Notes: generated from the sequence alone by a model not told the origin. A stretch of DNA of 64,000 bases from Silene conica (GCA_029255685.2 CM055319.2:10588747-10652746), one strand, 5' to 3'. Counted from the first letter of the stretch, positions 43,316 to 56,382 are shown. Numbers and translations are program-made.

Positions 43316-43790
43316 TAATAACCAAGTTCGTGCATAAGATAAAAACACATTACGTAAAAAGTAGGATTATGTTTTTGTCTTATTTAACCACTTAGATATT
43401 ATTTGATCCGTCTTGAACTTATGACGGGAATATCCGTCGAAAAATGAGGATTTGTGAATTACATAAGTTGTGGATGAAAACGAAAGTATTGATTTCCCTA
43501 TAAAAAAAGGTATTGGAGGACCTTGATTCGATTATAGGACTATAGGAGTACTAAGTTCCATTTTTAAGGGTAGTGTTAGGGCGACACCGGGTGTTACTGA
43601 TTTCGGTAACACCTAATAAAAAAATAAAAAAAGTAAAAAATTGAAAAGTAAATTTTCATATCAACCATTAAATCAACTATTAAATGAAACATCAAAAATG
43701 TTGTTAATGAGACTTGAACACATGACCTCTTGATTGAGTTATACATACTAATGCCACTGTGCTACACAATTCATTTCGCCCAAATATTTT
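43316..43790. other. Spacer with a second tRNA-like segment
   Basis: At 43709-43768 on the minus strand, TGTAGCACAGTGGCAT and GTGTTCAAGTCTC have A-box and B-box character. Before it, 'cgacaccgggtgttact' with 'ggtaacacct' forms a short inverted repeat at about 43580-43616. There is no gene. Confidence 0.4.
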
Positions 43791-44650
43791 CTCTATCTAA
43801 AAAAATTATCCATTTTGCTATTTTTCTTATTTCGTGAAATTTTGGCTTAAAATATTTGTTTACTCACAAAATGTTTAATTTCATATTTTGTGAATCTTCG
43901 ACCTTAATTTGTGAACTTGGGACCTTATTTCGTGAAACTTAGACTTAAAATGTTTGTTTGCTCACAAAATGGATAATTTCTTATTTCGTGAATTTCGGAC
44001 CTTAATTTGTGAAACCGAAACCTTATTTCGTGAAACTTGGATTTAAAATGTTTGTTTACTCACGAAATATATAATTTCTTATTTCGCGAATCTTGGACCT
44101 TAATTTGTGAAACCGAAACCTTATTTCGTGAAACTTTGAATTAAAATGTTTGTTCACTCACAAAATGTTTTATTTCTTATTTCGTGAATCTTGGACCTTA
44201 ATTCGTGAAACCGGGACCTTTTTTCGTGAAACTTGGACTTAAAATGTTTGTTCACTCACAAAATGTTTAATTTCTTATTTCGTGAATCTTGGACCTTAAT
44301 TCGTGAAACCGGGACCTTATTTCATGAAACTTGGACTTAAAATATTTGTTTACTCACAAAATGTTTAATTTCTTATTTCGTGAATCTTGGACCTTAATTT
44401 GTGAAACCGGGACCTTATTTCGTGAAGTTTAGACTTAAAATGTTTGTTTACGCACGAAATGTATAATTTCTTATTTCGTGAATCTTGGTCCATAATTTGT
44501 GAAACCGGGACCTTATTTCGTGAAACTTTGACTTAAAATGTTTGTTTACTCACTTAATTTCTTATTTCGTGAATCTTGGACCTTAATTTTTATAACCGAA
44601 AACTTATTTCGTGAAACTTGGAATTAAAATGTTTGTTCACTCACGATATG
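43790..44650. repeat. 98-bp minisatellite, first array (about 9 copies)
   Basis: The unit reads roughly 'ttcttatttcgtgaatcttg', 'gaccttaatttgtgaaaccg', 'ggaccttatttcgtgaaact', 'tggacttaaaatgtttgttc', 'actcacgaaatgtttaat'. Within it a ~21-bp phrase (tttcgtgaa + ggacctta) recurs three times, so the unit is itself built from a shorter repeat. It is preceded by 'aaatattttctctatct', a phrase repeated before the second array. Confidence 0.93.
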
Positions 44651-45050
44651 TTTAGGAGAGAGAAATTAAATCAAACTAGAGTTAGTGGGTAGTTTTTTTT
44701 TCTTATTTCAATAAACCAATCAAAATGAGTTAAATTTTACCCCTTTTATAGAGATAGATGCATGAAAAAGTAACATTTTTTTTTTCGAAAATGAGACAGC
44801 AACACCTGGTGTTACACATTTTAAATTCTAAACATTTGAGTAGGGGTGTTCACCTAAATGGCTTGTCATATCAATCGATACTTTTTACAAAGCAATAAAT
44901 CTTACACAAATTGTCGTTATAGAGGCCGGATCACGCGAGGCCGCTTATTACGGTGAGACCGTCGAACCCTTACTATGTTGCACATGATTTTCAATGTTCA
45001 TTGGACTAATTTCAATGGGATGAAAATTATGGGTCATCTATAACAATTCA
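44650..45050. other. Interruption between the two minisatellite arrays
   Basis: Includes the dispersed repeat at 44650-44760 related to 26640-26750. It also includes 'caacacctggtgttac' near 44790 and a unique stretch containing 'gcgaggccgcttattacggt'. There is no ORF. Confidence 0.55.
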
Positions 45051-46650
45051 TTTGGCCGAAATATTTTCTCTATCTAAAAAATTTATCCATTTTGCTCTTT
45101 TTCTTATTTCGTGAAATTTTGGCTTAAAATATTTGTTTAGTCACAAAATGTTTAATTTCTTATTTTGTGAATCTTCGACCTTAATTTGTGAACTTGGACC
45201 TTATTTCGTGAAACTTAGACTTAAAATGTTTGTTTGCTCACAAAATGGATAATTTCTTATTTCGTGAATTTCGGACCTTAATTTGTGAAACCGAAACCTT
45301 ATTTCGTGAAACTTGGATTTAAAATGTTTGTTTACTCACGAAATATATAATTTCTTATTTCGCGAATCTTGGAACTTAATTTGTGAAACCAAAACCTTAT
45401 TTCGTGAAACTTTGAATTAAAATGTTTGTTCACTCACAAAATGTATAATTTCTTATTTCGTGATAATTCGTGAAACCGGGACGTTATTTCGTGAAACTTG
45501 GACTTAAAATGTTTGTTCATTCACAAAATGTTTAATTTCTTATTTCGTGAATCTTGGACCGTAATTCGTGAAACCGGGACCTTATTTCGTGAAACTTGGA
45601 CTTAAAATGTTTGTTCACTCACAAAATGTTTAATTTCTTATTTCGTGAATCTTGGACCTTAATTCGTGAAACCAGGACCTTATTTTGTGAAACGTGGATT
45701 TAAAATGTTTGTTTACTCACGAAATGTATAATTTCTTATTTCGTGAATCTTGGACCTTAATTTGTGAAGCCGGAACCATACTTCGTGAACTTGGACTTAA
45801 AATGTTTGTTCACTCACGAAATGTTTAATTTCTTATCATGAATATTGGACCTTAATTTGTGAAACCGAGACCTTATTTCGTGAAATTTGGACTTAAAATG
45901 TTTGTTTACTGACGAAATTTATTATTTCTTATTTCGTGAATCTTGGACCTTAATTTGTGAAACCGTGACCTTATTTCGTGAAACTTGGACTTAAAATGTT
46001 TGTTTATTCCCAAAATGTTTAATTTCTTATTTCGTGAATCTTGGACCTTAATTTGTGAAACCGGAATCTTATTTTGTGAAACGTGGATTTAAAATGTTTG
46101 TTTACTCACGAAATGTATAATTTCTTATTTCGTGAATCTTGTACCTTAATTTGTGAAACCGGAACTATATTTCGTGAAACTTGGACTTAAAATGTTTGTT
46201 TATTCACAAAATGTTTAATTTCTTATTTCGTGAATCTTAGACCTTAATTTGTGAAACCGGGGCCTTATTTCGTGAAATTTGGACTTAAAATGTTTGTTCA
46301 ATCACGAAATGTTTAATTTCTTATTTCGTGAATCTTGGACCTTAATTTGTGAAACCGGGACACTTTATTTCGTGAAACTTGGACTTAAAATGTTTGTTCA
46401 CTCACGAAATGTTTAATTTCTTATTTCGTGAATCTTGGACCTAAATTTGTGAAACCGGGACCTTATTTTGTGAAACTTGGACTTAAAATGTTTGTTCACT
46501 CATGAAATGTTTAATTTCTTATTTCGTGAATCTTGGACCTTAATTTGTGAAACCGGGACCTTATTTTGTGAAACTTGGACTTAAAATGTTTCTTTACTCA
46601 CGAAATGTTTAATTTTTTATTTCGTGAATCTTGGACCTTAATTTCTTTTA
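45050..46650. repeat. 98-bp minisatellite, second array (about 16 copies)
   Basis: Same unit as at 43790-44650. The array begins with the same non-repeat lead ('cgaaatattttctctatct', 'atccattttgct'), so the lead and array were duplicated together. The last unit ends about 55 bp from the donor site of the ankyrin exon. Confidence 0.93.
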
Positions 46651-46996
46651 GCGAGTTAAGCTAAATGTGCTCTAATTTGAAATACGTGAACTTATTTGAA
46701 CGTACCCGAAGTTGGTTAGCAAGAATAGCCAGATGCAAGGCAGTATTATCATCATTGTCCTTTGCATTGACTAACTTAAAGTCGTCATTGACATCCACCA
46801 AATACTCAAGAGCCATAGGTTGTTTATGCTTGACGCATAAGTGCCAAATAGTGTCGCCGCCACTAGTACGTTCTCGAGCCGCCTGTGGATTAGCAAAAAC
46901 AAGCACCTTTAGCTCGGTAATTTTACCTCTAATGGCCGCGATATGAAGCGGGTTCATGCCATCTTGATCTTTTGCTAGACATATGTGAGTGTTAAC

Positions 46997-47215
46997 TGTA
47001 AGTTTTGGGATAAAGTTTCTGATTTGTATTAGTTGAAAAGAAGAGAACACATACATATATATACACTAGGACAAGCATATGTAAAGGCTAGAGTTTAAGA
47101 TACAATGAATGTAAATAAATGAAGATAGTAAAGAGTGAGTAAAGAGAGCTTTGAGCATTAGTCGTGAGTCTGTTGCTTTGCCTTGATATTGAATGATGGA
47201 GAGATATTATTGACA
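46997..47215 (-). repeat. 3' LTR of the young Copia element
   Basis: 219 bp, TG...CA ends on both strands. It is identical to 51535-51753 except for one base. Confidence 0.95.
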
Positions 47216-50200
47216 TTCCCGCTCAAGATGGACGGTCGGAGACGAAGACCAATCTTGGAAGATAATTCAAGAAAACGCGGCTTGTGAAGCGGTTTCGTCA
47301 ACGTATCAGCGAGTTGATCCGTACCATTAATATGTTGGACGCGAATAGTGCCAGCACGGAGATGCTCCTTGACAAAATGAAAGGCGAGAGCAAGGTGCTT
47401 CATCCGTGAATGAAAGACCGGATTAGCAGAGTAACTAGTGGCACTTAAGTTATCACAATAAATGGAAGGAGCAGCGAGCATTGCGACACCAAGTTCAGAG
47501 AGGAGACATTGTAGCCAAAGGAGCTCGGTAGTGGTGGCGGCAATAGCACGGAACTCGGCCTCTGTGGACGAGCAGGAGAGCGCTCGTTGTTTCATCGAAG
47601 ACCACGAGATGGGAGTCGAGCCTAAGTAGACAATATAGCCAGTGGTCGAAACGTAATCGGAAGGATCACCGCCCCAATCAGCGTCGCAATAGGCATGAAG
47701 ACGAAGAGGAGAGGATTGAGCCACATGGATACCGAGATGTAGCGTGCCATTGAGATAGCGTAACAGCCGCTTAAGGGCAACCCAGTGGGAGGCCGTAGGA
47801 TGTGTAAGAAACTGGGCGAGCTTGTTGACCGGGAAAGCGATGTCGGGGCGAGTAAGGGATAAATATTGAAGGCTCCCAATGATGGCGCGATAATCGGATT
47901 CGGCAACAATAGGACCGTGAGGGTCAGGAGCAAGAGGGGGATGTGAGAGCATGGGAGTGGAGGCGGGAGAGCATTCTTGAAAATTATATTTGTGAAGGAT
48001 GTCGGAGAGGTACTTGGACTGATTTAAGTGAAGACCATGAGCGGTGGGGGTAACCTCAATGCCTAAGAAGCAAGAGAGAGACCTGAGGTCTTTGAGAAAA
48101 AAAGTACGGGAGAGATGAGAAATAAACTCGGTGATGTGAGAGGGATTCGGGCCGGTGACGATAATATCGTCAACATAAACAAGAACAAATAATTTGGTAG
48201 GGGGTTTTTGCAAAATAAACAGCGAAGGGTCGGACACGGAATTACGAAAACCGTGGCTGACAAGGTGATTTTTGAGGGCAGTATACCAGGCGCGCGGGGC
48301 TTGTTTGAGACCGTAAATGGCTTTGTTAAGGTGACAGACATGGTCGGGTTTGGTAGGATCAATAAAACACGGGGGTTGATCCATAAAGACGGACTCGGTT
48401 AAGGAACCTTGGAGAAAGGCATTATTAATATCGAGTTGGTGAAGGTGCCATTTTTGTGAGACAGCAATGGTTAGAATGAGACGGATAGTGGTAGGTTTAA
48501 TAACAGGGCTGAAAGTTTCTGAATAATCAAGGCCGGGACGTTGGTGAAAGCCTTTCGCAACAAGTCGAGCTTTATGTTGTTTAATGGTACCATCAGTATT
48601 ATACTTGACACGAAAAACCCATTTACAACCAACAACATTTGGAGCATGGTTACGGGGAACAAGAGTCCAGGTTTGATTTTGTAATAAGGCATGGTGTTCG
48701 TCAAGCATCGCTTGGCGCCAGCGAGGATCGACGAGGGCTTGTTTGGTTGTGGTAGGAGTGGCATGAGGTGATGCAAGAAGGGCTGTTTTGGCGTATCGGG
48801 GGTTGGGTTTGATGATGTTATTGGACAGGCGGGTGACAACACGGTGACTGGGAGGCGGTGGTGGGGGTGGGGGAGGACCGGTGGAGGTGGTAACAGGGGA
48901 GGGGGAAGTAGGCAGGGGTGTGGTAGAGGGCTGGTTGGTAGAGAGGTGAGGCAGAGAGTGCTCGGCAGTGGGCGTGTTTGGGTCAGGAGGGATGCTGGGT
49001 GAGGACGAAGAGGGCTCGGGGGGGAGCTGGGCTGGCTCGAAGAGGGCTGGGATGTAGGAGTGGCTGGGTGGGTGTCGGGGTTGGCAGTAGGAGGGGGTGG
49101 AGGAGAATTGGTGGCTGGAAAGGTGGTGAAAACAGGGAGGGTGAGGGTGCACCATTGAGAGGGATTAGGAAGAGGCGAGTGGTTAGCGTTAGTGAGCTTG
49201 AGGAAGGGAAATTCAGTCTCTACAAAGCGAACGTGGCGGGACGTGTATAGACGGTTAGAAGTGGGTTCAAGACAGAGATAGGCACTTTGGGTGGAGGAAT
49301 AACCAACAAACACACATGGGTGAGATTTGGGTTCGAGTTTATGGTGAGTATAGGGGCGAAGCCATGGGTAACACAAACAACCAAAGGTGCGGAGCTTGAG
49401 ATAATTCGGGGATTGACCGAATAGGACGTGATATGGGGAGTGATTATTTAAGGTGGGGGTGGGCAAGCGGTTTATTAAGTACGTAGCAGCGGAAAAGGCA
49501 AGGGACCAAAACTTTTGAGGCATATGGGATTGAGTAAGAAGAGCGAGACCGGTTTCAACAACGTGACGGTGACGGCGTTCAGCAAAACCGTTATGCTCGG
49601 GTGTGTGAGGGGGAGAGGTGAGGTGTGTAATGCCTGCATCGAGAAGGACGGGGGTCATCTTTTTATATTCGCCCCCATTATCGGAGTAGAATTGTTTAAT
49701 TGTTGTTTTAAAGTAATTTTCAATGACGGTTTTGAAACGAGTGAAAGTGAGGAGTGAGTCGGATTTGTGTTTGAGGGGATATAGCCAAACATAATGAGAA
49801 AAATGATCAACAAAGATGATATAGTATTTAAAAGAATCATGTGAGGGGACGGGAGAGCTCCATACATCGGAGAAAATAAGATCAAAGGGCGTAGTGGAGG
49901 TAAGTGTGGAAGCATGAAACGGAAGTTTGTGACTTTTATTAATTAAGCAAGCATTACAAGAGGGAAATTCTGAAAGGCGAAAATGTAAACTAGAATTCAA
50001 GAGTTTGAGAATGGTTGTGGACGGATGGCCGAGACGGTGATGCCATAAGGTGGATGAAGACGAGGTGGCCGTGTGAGCTTGAGGGCGTGGTGGTGGAGAC
50101 CAATGGTAAGAGCCATCAAGGAAGGGGCCGTGAAGAAGGGTCGCTCCCGTCGAGGTGTCCTTAAAACAAAAGGAAGAGGGTGAGAATAGGGCAAGGGCAT

Positions 50201-51534
50201 GATTATCATTACAAAATTGAGAGACAGAAAATAAGTTACGAGAGATATTGGGAACAACAAGCACATTATTAAAAATAAGGGTATGAGTAGGAGTGGAGAT
50301 AGAGTAAGAACCAATGTGAGTAATTGGAAGAGAGGAACCATCACCAATGATCAAGTCGTCGGGTCCATCATAGGGTTGGTGAAGGGAGAGGTTTTGAAGG
50401 TCATTGGTGACGTGGTGAGAAGCACCACTATCAATAAGATATGAGGGGTTGGGTGGGGTTGAAATGGTGGCGGTGTTGGCGTAGTGGCGTGGTTGGCGAG
50501 TGGGGGGAGGGGGAAAGGTAACGTTGGGGTAGTCGCGTTTGAAGTCGGGGCAGTCACGAATGACATGCCCGGTGGAGCGACAATATTGACATTTCCCAAG
50601 GAACGGTTTTGGTTGGTTGGAGTAAGTGGGGAGTGAGGTGTTGGGGTTATAGGAGGAGGGAGCAGACTGGTTACGGTGGGGCTGGTAAGGGGCAGAGGCA
50701 GGGGAATGGTGGCGGGGCTGGGAGGACGAGGCTGTGTAGGGACGGGAGAGGGCTGCGTGGGCAGTAGGGGCGAAGGAGGAGGGAGGGGTTGGTTGTTTTT
50801 GAACGAGAAGCTCATGGTGAATGAGTTTCTCGTGTAAGGCGTCGAATGTGATGGGTGAGTCACGAGCACGAATTGCGTCGATGACGGGTTTGTAAAGGGT
50901 TTGATCGAGACCATCAAGAATTTGGCTAGTAATGTCTTCACTATCAATGGGTTTGCCTAGTTGGGCGAGATTGGCGGCACAAGTTTTGATATCCAACATA
51001 TAATCGGTAATGGAGCGGTCACTAAGGGTAATAGTTTTGAGACGTTCTTTTAGTTGGAGAATATGGCCACGGGACGGGTTAGCATAGGTTGAGGCGAGGA
51101 GGGTCCAAGCGTCATGGGAAGTGGTGCAATCAAGGATGAGAGGGGCAACGGTTTCGTGAAGCGTGCCAGCAAGGGCACCAAGGATGAGTTGGTCTTGCTT
51201 TAACCATGTATGATATGCGGGGTTTGAAACGGGTTCGGGTTTGGGAGTTTCGGTTGTGGCAGGGGGAGATTAGTTTTGGGTGGTGGGATGTTGGTGCCAT
51301 CTAAGAACGTAAATAGGCCAAAACCTTGAAGGAGTCGGGTAATTTGAAAGCGCCATGAACGATAGGTAGTCGGAGTGAGTTTGGTGCAAGTAGGAAAAGA
51401 AATGGAAATAAGAGGTTTGTTGGGTTCGTCGGAGTTGGGAATGAGGTTGTTGGAGGTTGCCATGGGGTTGCGTTGGTCGAGTAAAATACCGAGAAGGAAG
51501 AGGAGGGTTGGGATCGTGGTAAGGACTGATACCA

Positions 51535-51753
51535 TGTAAGTTTTGGGATAAAGTTTCTGATTTGTATTACTTGAAAAGAAGAGAACACATACATATATAT
51601 ACACTAGGACAAGCATATGTAAAGGCTAGAGTTTAAGATACAATGAATGTAAATAAATGAAGATAGTAAAGAGTGAGTAAAGAGAGCTTTGAGCATTAGT
51701 CGTGAGTCTGTTGCTTTGCCTTGATATTGAATGATGGAGAGATATTATTGACA
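51535..51753 (-). repeat. 5' LTR of the young Copia element
   Basis: 219 bp, followed on the minus strand by the primer-binding site TGGTATCAG, complementary to initiator tRNA-Met. Confidence 0.95.
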
Positions 51754-52170
51754 TTAACTGCTACCAACTCCTTCACAATAAGCAAGTGCCCTTTGATTAC
51801 AGCCATGTGAAGTGCAGAAGATGATCTCTCCGACTTGTTAAGCTCCTCCACAACCTCGGGTTTCCTCTCTAATATTTCCTTGGCAAAATCATGGTGGTCA
51901 AGGTTAGCCACCACGTGCAAGGGAGACTGCCCAGAATGGCCCGACTTCTCAATAATGCATCGATCGAGGATGAGTGAATCCTCTTGAAGATAGAGAAGTT
52001 AAGAGCTGTAGATGATTGTACGAGAGGAATTATGTTGGTTAGTTAGTATTTATGAGGTATATAAGGGGACATGTGTCAACATCTGGTGTGTCTTTTGGTT
52101 TTAGATCCAACGGTTTTGAATGAGTCCGACAGCCTCATATTAAGAAGGGTGCCTCACGTGATTCAATTCC

Positions 52171-52668
<498 letters not shown>

Positions 52669-52730
<62 letters not shown>
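52669..52730. repeat. (TA)n microsatellite 2
   Basis: About 62 bp of pure TA between elements A and B. Confidence 0.95.
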
Positions 52731-52732
<2 letters not shown>

Positions 52733-54036
52733 TTTAGGATCGGGTGAGAACGATTATACGGTGCATACGGTGAGAACGATTATAAACCATTGGATTATAC
52801 AAATATAAACGGCCCAAATATAATTATTATGCACCCACATTTCCAAACCACGACCCAATTTCTCTTTCTTATCTCCAACCATTACCATTTACCATCACCA
52901 GACACTTGCAGTATCCACCGACCACCGCCACCTAACGCCGACAATACTCCTCACCACTCGGTTCTCTCCGGCGACCACTAACCAATGGTTAAAATCAAAT
53001 GTAAACATGAGCTTCCCCGTTCTCCCCTCAGGCAAACACCACCATCATCAATCATTGAATGTAAAATCGGATCTTTCGCTTTAATGTCGATACCCAACCG
53101 CCATGGAACCATCTGCGTATGAAATAAATCCAGAAACACTATTTAATGCAACGATCCCTTAGAATTTCCGATTATTGAACCTCGAATTTTGCATTCTCCT
53201 TCCACTGCTTTCAAGTACTACCTCTACGATCGCCCTATCTACTCTATCCTCTGCGTCGATCAGCTCATCTCCATTGATGAACTCCTCAATTCCGCTGCTT
53301 CAACCCGCATTACTCATCGGAGATTAATGTATCTGGTTTATATATTGATGTATCTTGGATCAAATTTGTTGTACCTAATTACTAATTGTGTGTATCTATG
53401 TTAAGATACATTAAAATAGTAATTAGATACATCAAAGCTTAATGTAGATACATTGAATAGATGGAAACAAAAGAAGAGGATAAGGTAATAAGGTAATTTG
53501 ATTATGATTATAATTTATAAGGTTCACATTGAAGATGACGACTAAGATGACAATGGTAGGCTTAAATCCCTCATTACTGATTGCAGAATTCGGGAAAAAT
53601 AGGGAAATTAGCGTTTCAATAAGTGGATATTGTTGGTGACAGCCAGAACGGTTTCTGAATAGTTGAACATCTGGGATAGTCGAGGGTCGTCGTCGATATA
53701 AGCAATGGATGCATAGATAAAGAGGTGTTGATGCTGGCGTGTTGTGGTGTGGTCTAAGTCCGTAGTAATTAATGATGTGTGGTCTTGTCGGTGATATTGA
53801 CGGCGACGGTGGTTGTAGTGCTTTAGGCGACGGTGGTGTGTCCCGATGATGTCGATGACGTAGGTGGTTTCTGGTAATAGATGGTTCTGATTTTAGTGGT
53901 AGCTTGTTTTAATAGTTTTCAAACACGATAGATATGAGTTTCATTGAAGTTATATCAGCCGTATATTCAGTATAATCTAATGGTTAATAGTCGTTCTCAC
54001 CGTATGCACCGAATAACCGTTCTCACCGGATCTTGC

Positions 54037-54040
<4 letters not shown>
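52731..54040. mobile_element. Micron-like element B, (TA)n-flanked, 1.3 kb
   Basis: The ends are inverted over about 65 bp: left 'ggatcgggtgagaacgatta', right (complement) 'gatccggtgagaacggtta', each followed by 'cggtgcatacggtgagaac' and 'accattrgattatac'. The tip motif ggatc-ggtgagaac is shared with elements A and C. The interior has a coding-like stretch (53165-53345) and a GC-richer region with 'ggcgacggtggt' phrases. No transposase is visible. Confidence 0.7.
53165..53345 (+). pseudogene. Unrecognised gene-like fragment within element B
   Basis: One frame reads DPLEFPIIEPRILHSPSTAF then KYYLYDRPIYSILCVDQLIS then IDELLNSAASTRITHRR. The composition is ordinary protein-like, and codon positions are varied, in contrast to the AT-rich surroundings. 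No start codon or splice context is clear, and upstream stops exist. I do not recognise the family. It may be a captured exon carried by element B. Confidence 0.4.

Positions 54041-54113
<73 letters not shown>
54041..54113. repeat. (TA)n microsatellite 3
   Basis: About 73 bp of pure TA between elements B and C. Confidence 0.95.
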
Positions 54114-54117
<4 letters not shown>

Positions 54118-54310
54118 TGGGATCCTATGAGAACCACCAATATAATGAGAATTGAGAACTATGAGAACTCTACCTTACGGACATTTTTTTAAAAAAATAA
54201 TGACATATTTGGATTCGGCATGGAATTTTATGGCTAGAGAACATATTTCTTGGTCTAGAAAATATATACTAGCGACGGAAATCAAGGGGAGATACGTTTT
54301 ATTAATTTTC
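54114..54310. mobile_element. Micron-like element C, partial
   Basis: Matches the left arm of element A: 'gaattgggatcc', 'ttggattcggcatg', 'agaacatatttcttggtcta', 'atcaaggggagatacg'. (TA)n is present only at the left end. The right arm was not found. Confidence 0.65.
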
Positions 54311-56380
54311 TTGCACCTACTACCGATTTTTACCGTATCTATCATTTTTCATGCACCTAGAACTCGTTTTAATGCACGTAGAGCCTATTATTTCATGCAT
54401 CTAGTTATCATTTTCATGCATGTAAAAAATTTCATGCACGTAGTGGTTGTTTTCGTGCATTTATAGCCGTTTTGGTATGCTTAATTGTATTTTGGTAAAC
54501 TAAATATATCTTCAGAAGGTGAAATATGATTTTATGGTTACCATACTTAAGAGAATAATTAATGTTGCAAATTCTTTTTTAATTCGGTAAAGGTTTCAAA
54601 ACTCTTTCGGTCATGTTTGGAAATGCGGACTTAATTTAATTTTCATGATTTTAATTGAAGAAATCAAAATGTTTGAATTTAAATAAAAATTCAATTCCTA
54701 AAGTTTGTTCGGTTAAGCCATGGAATTGGAATTTGAACTCAGCGAAACAGATATTGGTCGAGGACATCAAATTTTTTTCATTTGAAATAAATAAGTATTG
54801 TCACGGAAAATATTTGTGGTCGGAAAAAAATATCATAATCATAAATAACAATATTTTGAGGAAATTTGCATAACAGAAAAACGTAAATAGTGATAGAATT
54901 GAAATGACTGCCATATAATATGAATTTGAGAGTCTCACATTTTAACTAGGTGACAATTTATATGAATTAAGTCCAATTCTAAATTCAAATCGTAAAGGTT
55001 CCCAAAAACTAATAATATTTCGATTTCAATTCCAATAGTTTTCTACAGACAACATTATGTTATTATGGAGTATAATCTTAATTAACAATGATGTTGTGAG
55101 TCTTGTGACTTTGGATCACCTAAGGACAACTGTGTCATCATTGAATTAAATTTTTTCCTGAATCAACTCCATCTAATTCAAAAGTTTGCATGCGTTCGTT
55201 TTATTAAATTGTACGGAGCATTAGATAATTACACATATATTACTTGAATAATTTTTTTAAAATGTTAGGGCCCCATTTCACAATTTTGCCTAGGGCCTCA
55301 AAATCTTTAGGACCGGCCCTGTTCATATAGGGTAACATATTCTTTCATAGTCTTTAATTTTGACACTCTTTTATGTTTTAGCCTGATTTCAAGGTGATCA
55401 AGAAAAGAAGTGAAGATTGATAACTTGAGAATACATTGAAAGACATTGAAAGAGACGAGGAATATCTCCTTTAAGAAAGTCGCAAATAATAATCCCTAAT
55501 CCCTAATTAGATATCATGCATAATAACTTCTCAACCCATTGTTTACTATGGATGGGGCAGTCTTTCTCTTTGAAAACTATTATGCAAAAAACATAATAAC
55601 TAAGGTACATACGATCAAAACAAATGCATATCTGCTTTCTATTTCGATTTCAATTTCTCTTTCATCTGAATTGCGTCGTATTCCATAGCAATAATTCAAG
55701 TATTGAGCTTAACAAATTACAAGGAATCGAACCCGGCCAGGTCGTAATTCGTAAGTGCTTCCATAAAAAAACCTCATGAGTTATTCGAGTTGTGCGGTAA
55801 AATAAAATCCCTCTAAAAACTCAAAACACGATCCATTGGTATAACTCGTGCTAGATTGCCAAGTTTTCTAATAACCAAACAATCAATTTATTTATTACAG
55901 CTCATTAATAATTGTAGTTTAGGTATCAATATCACACTATTGCATAGCCTAGGGATTACGTTGATTGGTTATAAAAAATGCTTCTCTTTTACTTTAAAAA
56001 CAAAAATTTGATATCAACATCACTAAAGTTAGATTCGATCAATTTTAGAAACTCCAAATTTTCAAACTACTATACTAATATATAGTGAAAATGTTTAAAA
56101 AAAGTTTAAACCAATAATTTATACATAACTTATGAAATATAAATAAGATTTTAATTAAATAATAACCAAGATAAAAGAGTTTAATTAGAAGATAAAAAGA
56201 GTTACAATAGAATAACTTATGCACCGTACCTTGAAACAAAAGAGCAAAAGTGAGACAAGAACGAATTAATTAATGTTCTACTTAAGTTATAACAGCACAT
56301 TGTTTTAATCATACAAATACTTTTCAGTTACTACTTATAACATTATAGACGAAACATTTTATACATGGTAGAACATTATA
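54311..56380. other. AT-rich region without supported genes
   Basis: 'catgcacctag'-type phrases recur at 54325-54460. An hAT-like tip, on the minus strand CAGGGCCGGTCCTAAAG, ends at 55321, with no partner. A B-box-like GGTTCGATTCC (minus strand) lies at about 55722-55733. I see no ORF with family resemblance. Confidence 0.5.
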
Positions 56381-56382
56381 AA

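Larger units (their letters stand above)
46997..51753 (-). mobile_element. Ty1/copia element, young, nearly whole, 4757 bp
   Basis: Two 219-bp LTRs (46997-47215 and 51535-51753) start TGTCAATAAT on the minus strand and differ at one base. The TTAAC target duplication is at 46992-46996 and 51754-51758. The primer-binding site TGGTATCAG adjoins the 5' LTR (about 51526-51534), and a polypurine tract adjoins the 3' LTR. Parts on the minus strand: gag from about 51463; CCHC knuckle CQYCRSTGHVIRDC near 50590; protease (DSGASHH) near 50430; integrase about 50060-49300; reverse transcriptase about 48780-48060 (with LVYVDDIIVTG); RNase H about 47700-47270. One LTR difference in 219 bp implies an insertion within a few hundred thousand years at usual plant rates. 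The coding region is broken at about two or three places. Confidence 0.93.
46707..51994 (-). pseudogene. Ankyrin-repeat gene remnant split by a Copia insertion
   Basis: Two minus-strand pieces, 51994-51754 and 46996-46707, encode ankyrin repeats: SGHSGQSPLHVVANLDHHDF, then SALHMAVIKGHLLIVKELVA, then DQDGMNPLHIAAIRGKITEL, then GGDTIWHLCVKHKQ and DNTALHLAILANQLR. The reading is continuous across the single TTAAC target copy. The last exon ends at a GTACGT donor (46706). The style resembles the ACD6/ITN1-like ankyrin-membrane proteins of plant defence, but no PGG or membrane exon is found downstream, where the 98-bp minisatellite lies. No start codon is secure: a stop is in frame at about 51994. 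A TATA-like 'cttatatacc' lies at about 52055-52065 on the minus strand. It is broken by the insertion and probably truncated. Confidence 0.8.

Noticed and set aside
48978-49250. Plus-strand Gly/Arg-rich frame over the young Copia element
   Set aside because: Complement of the Pro/Ser-rich linker coded on the minus strand.
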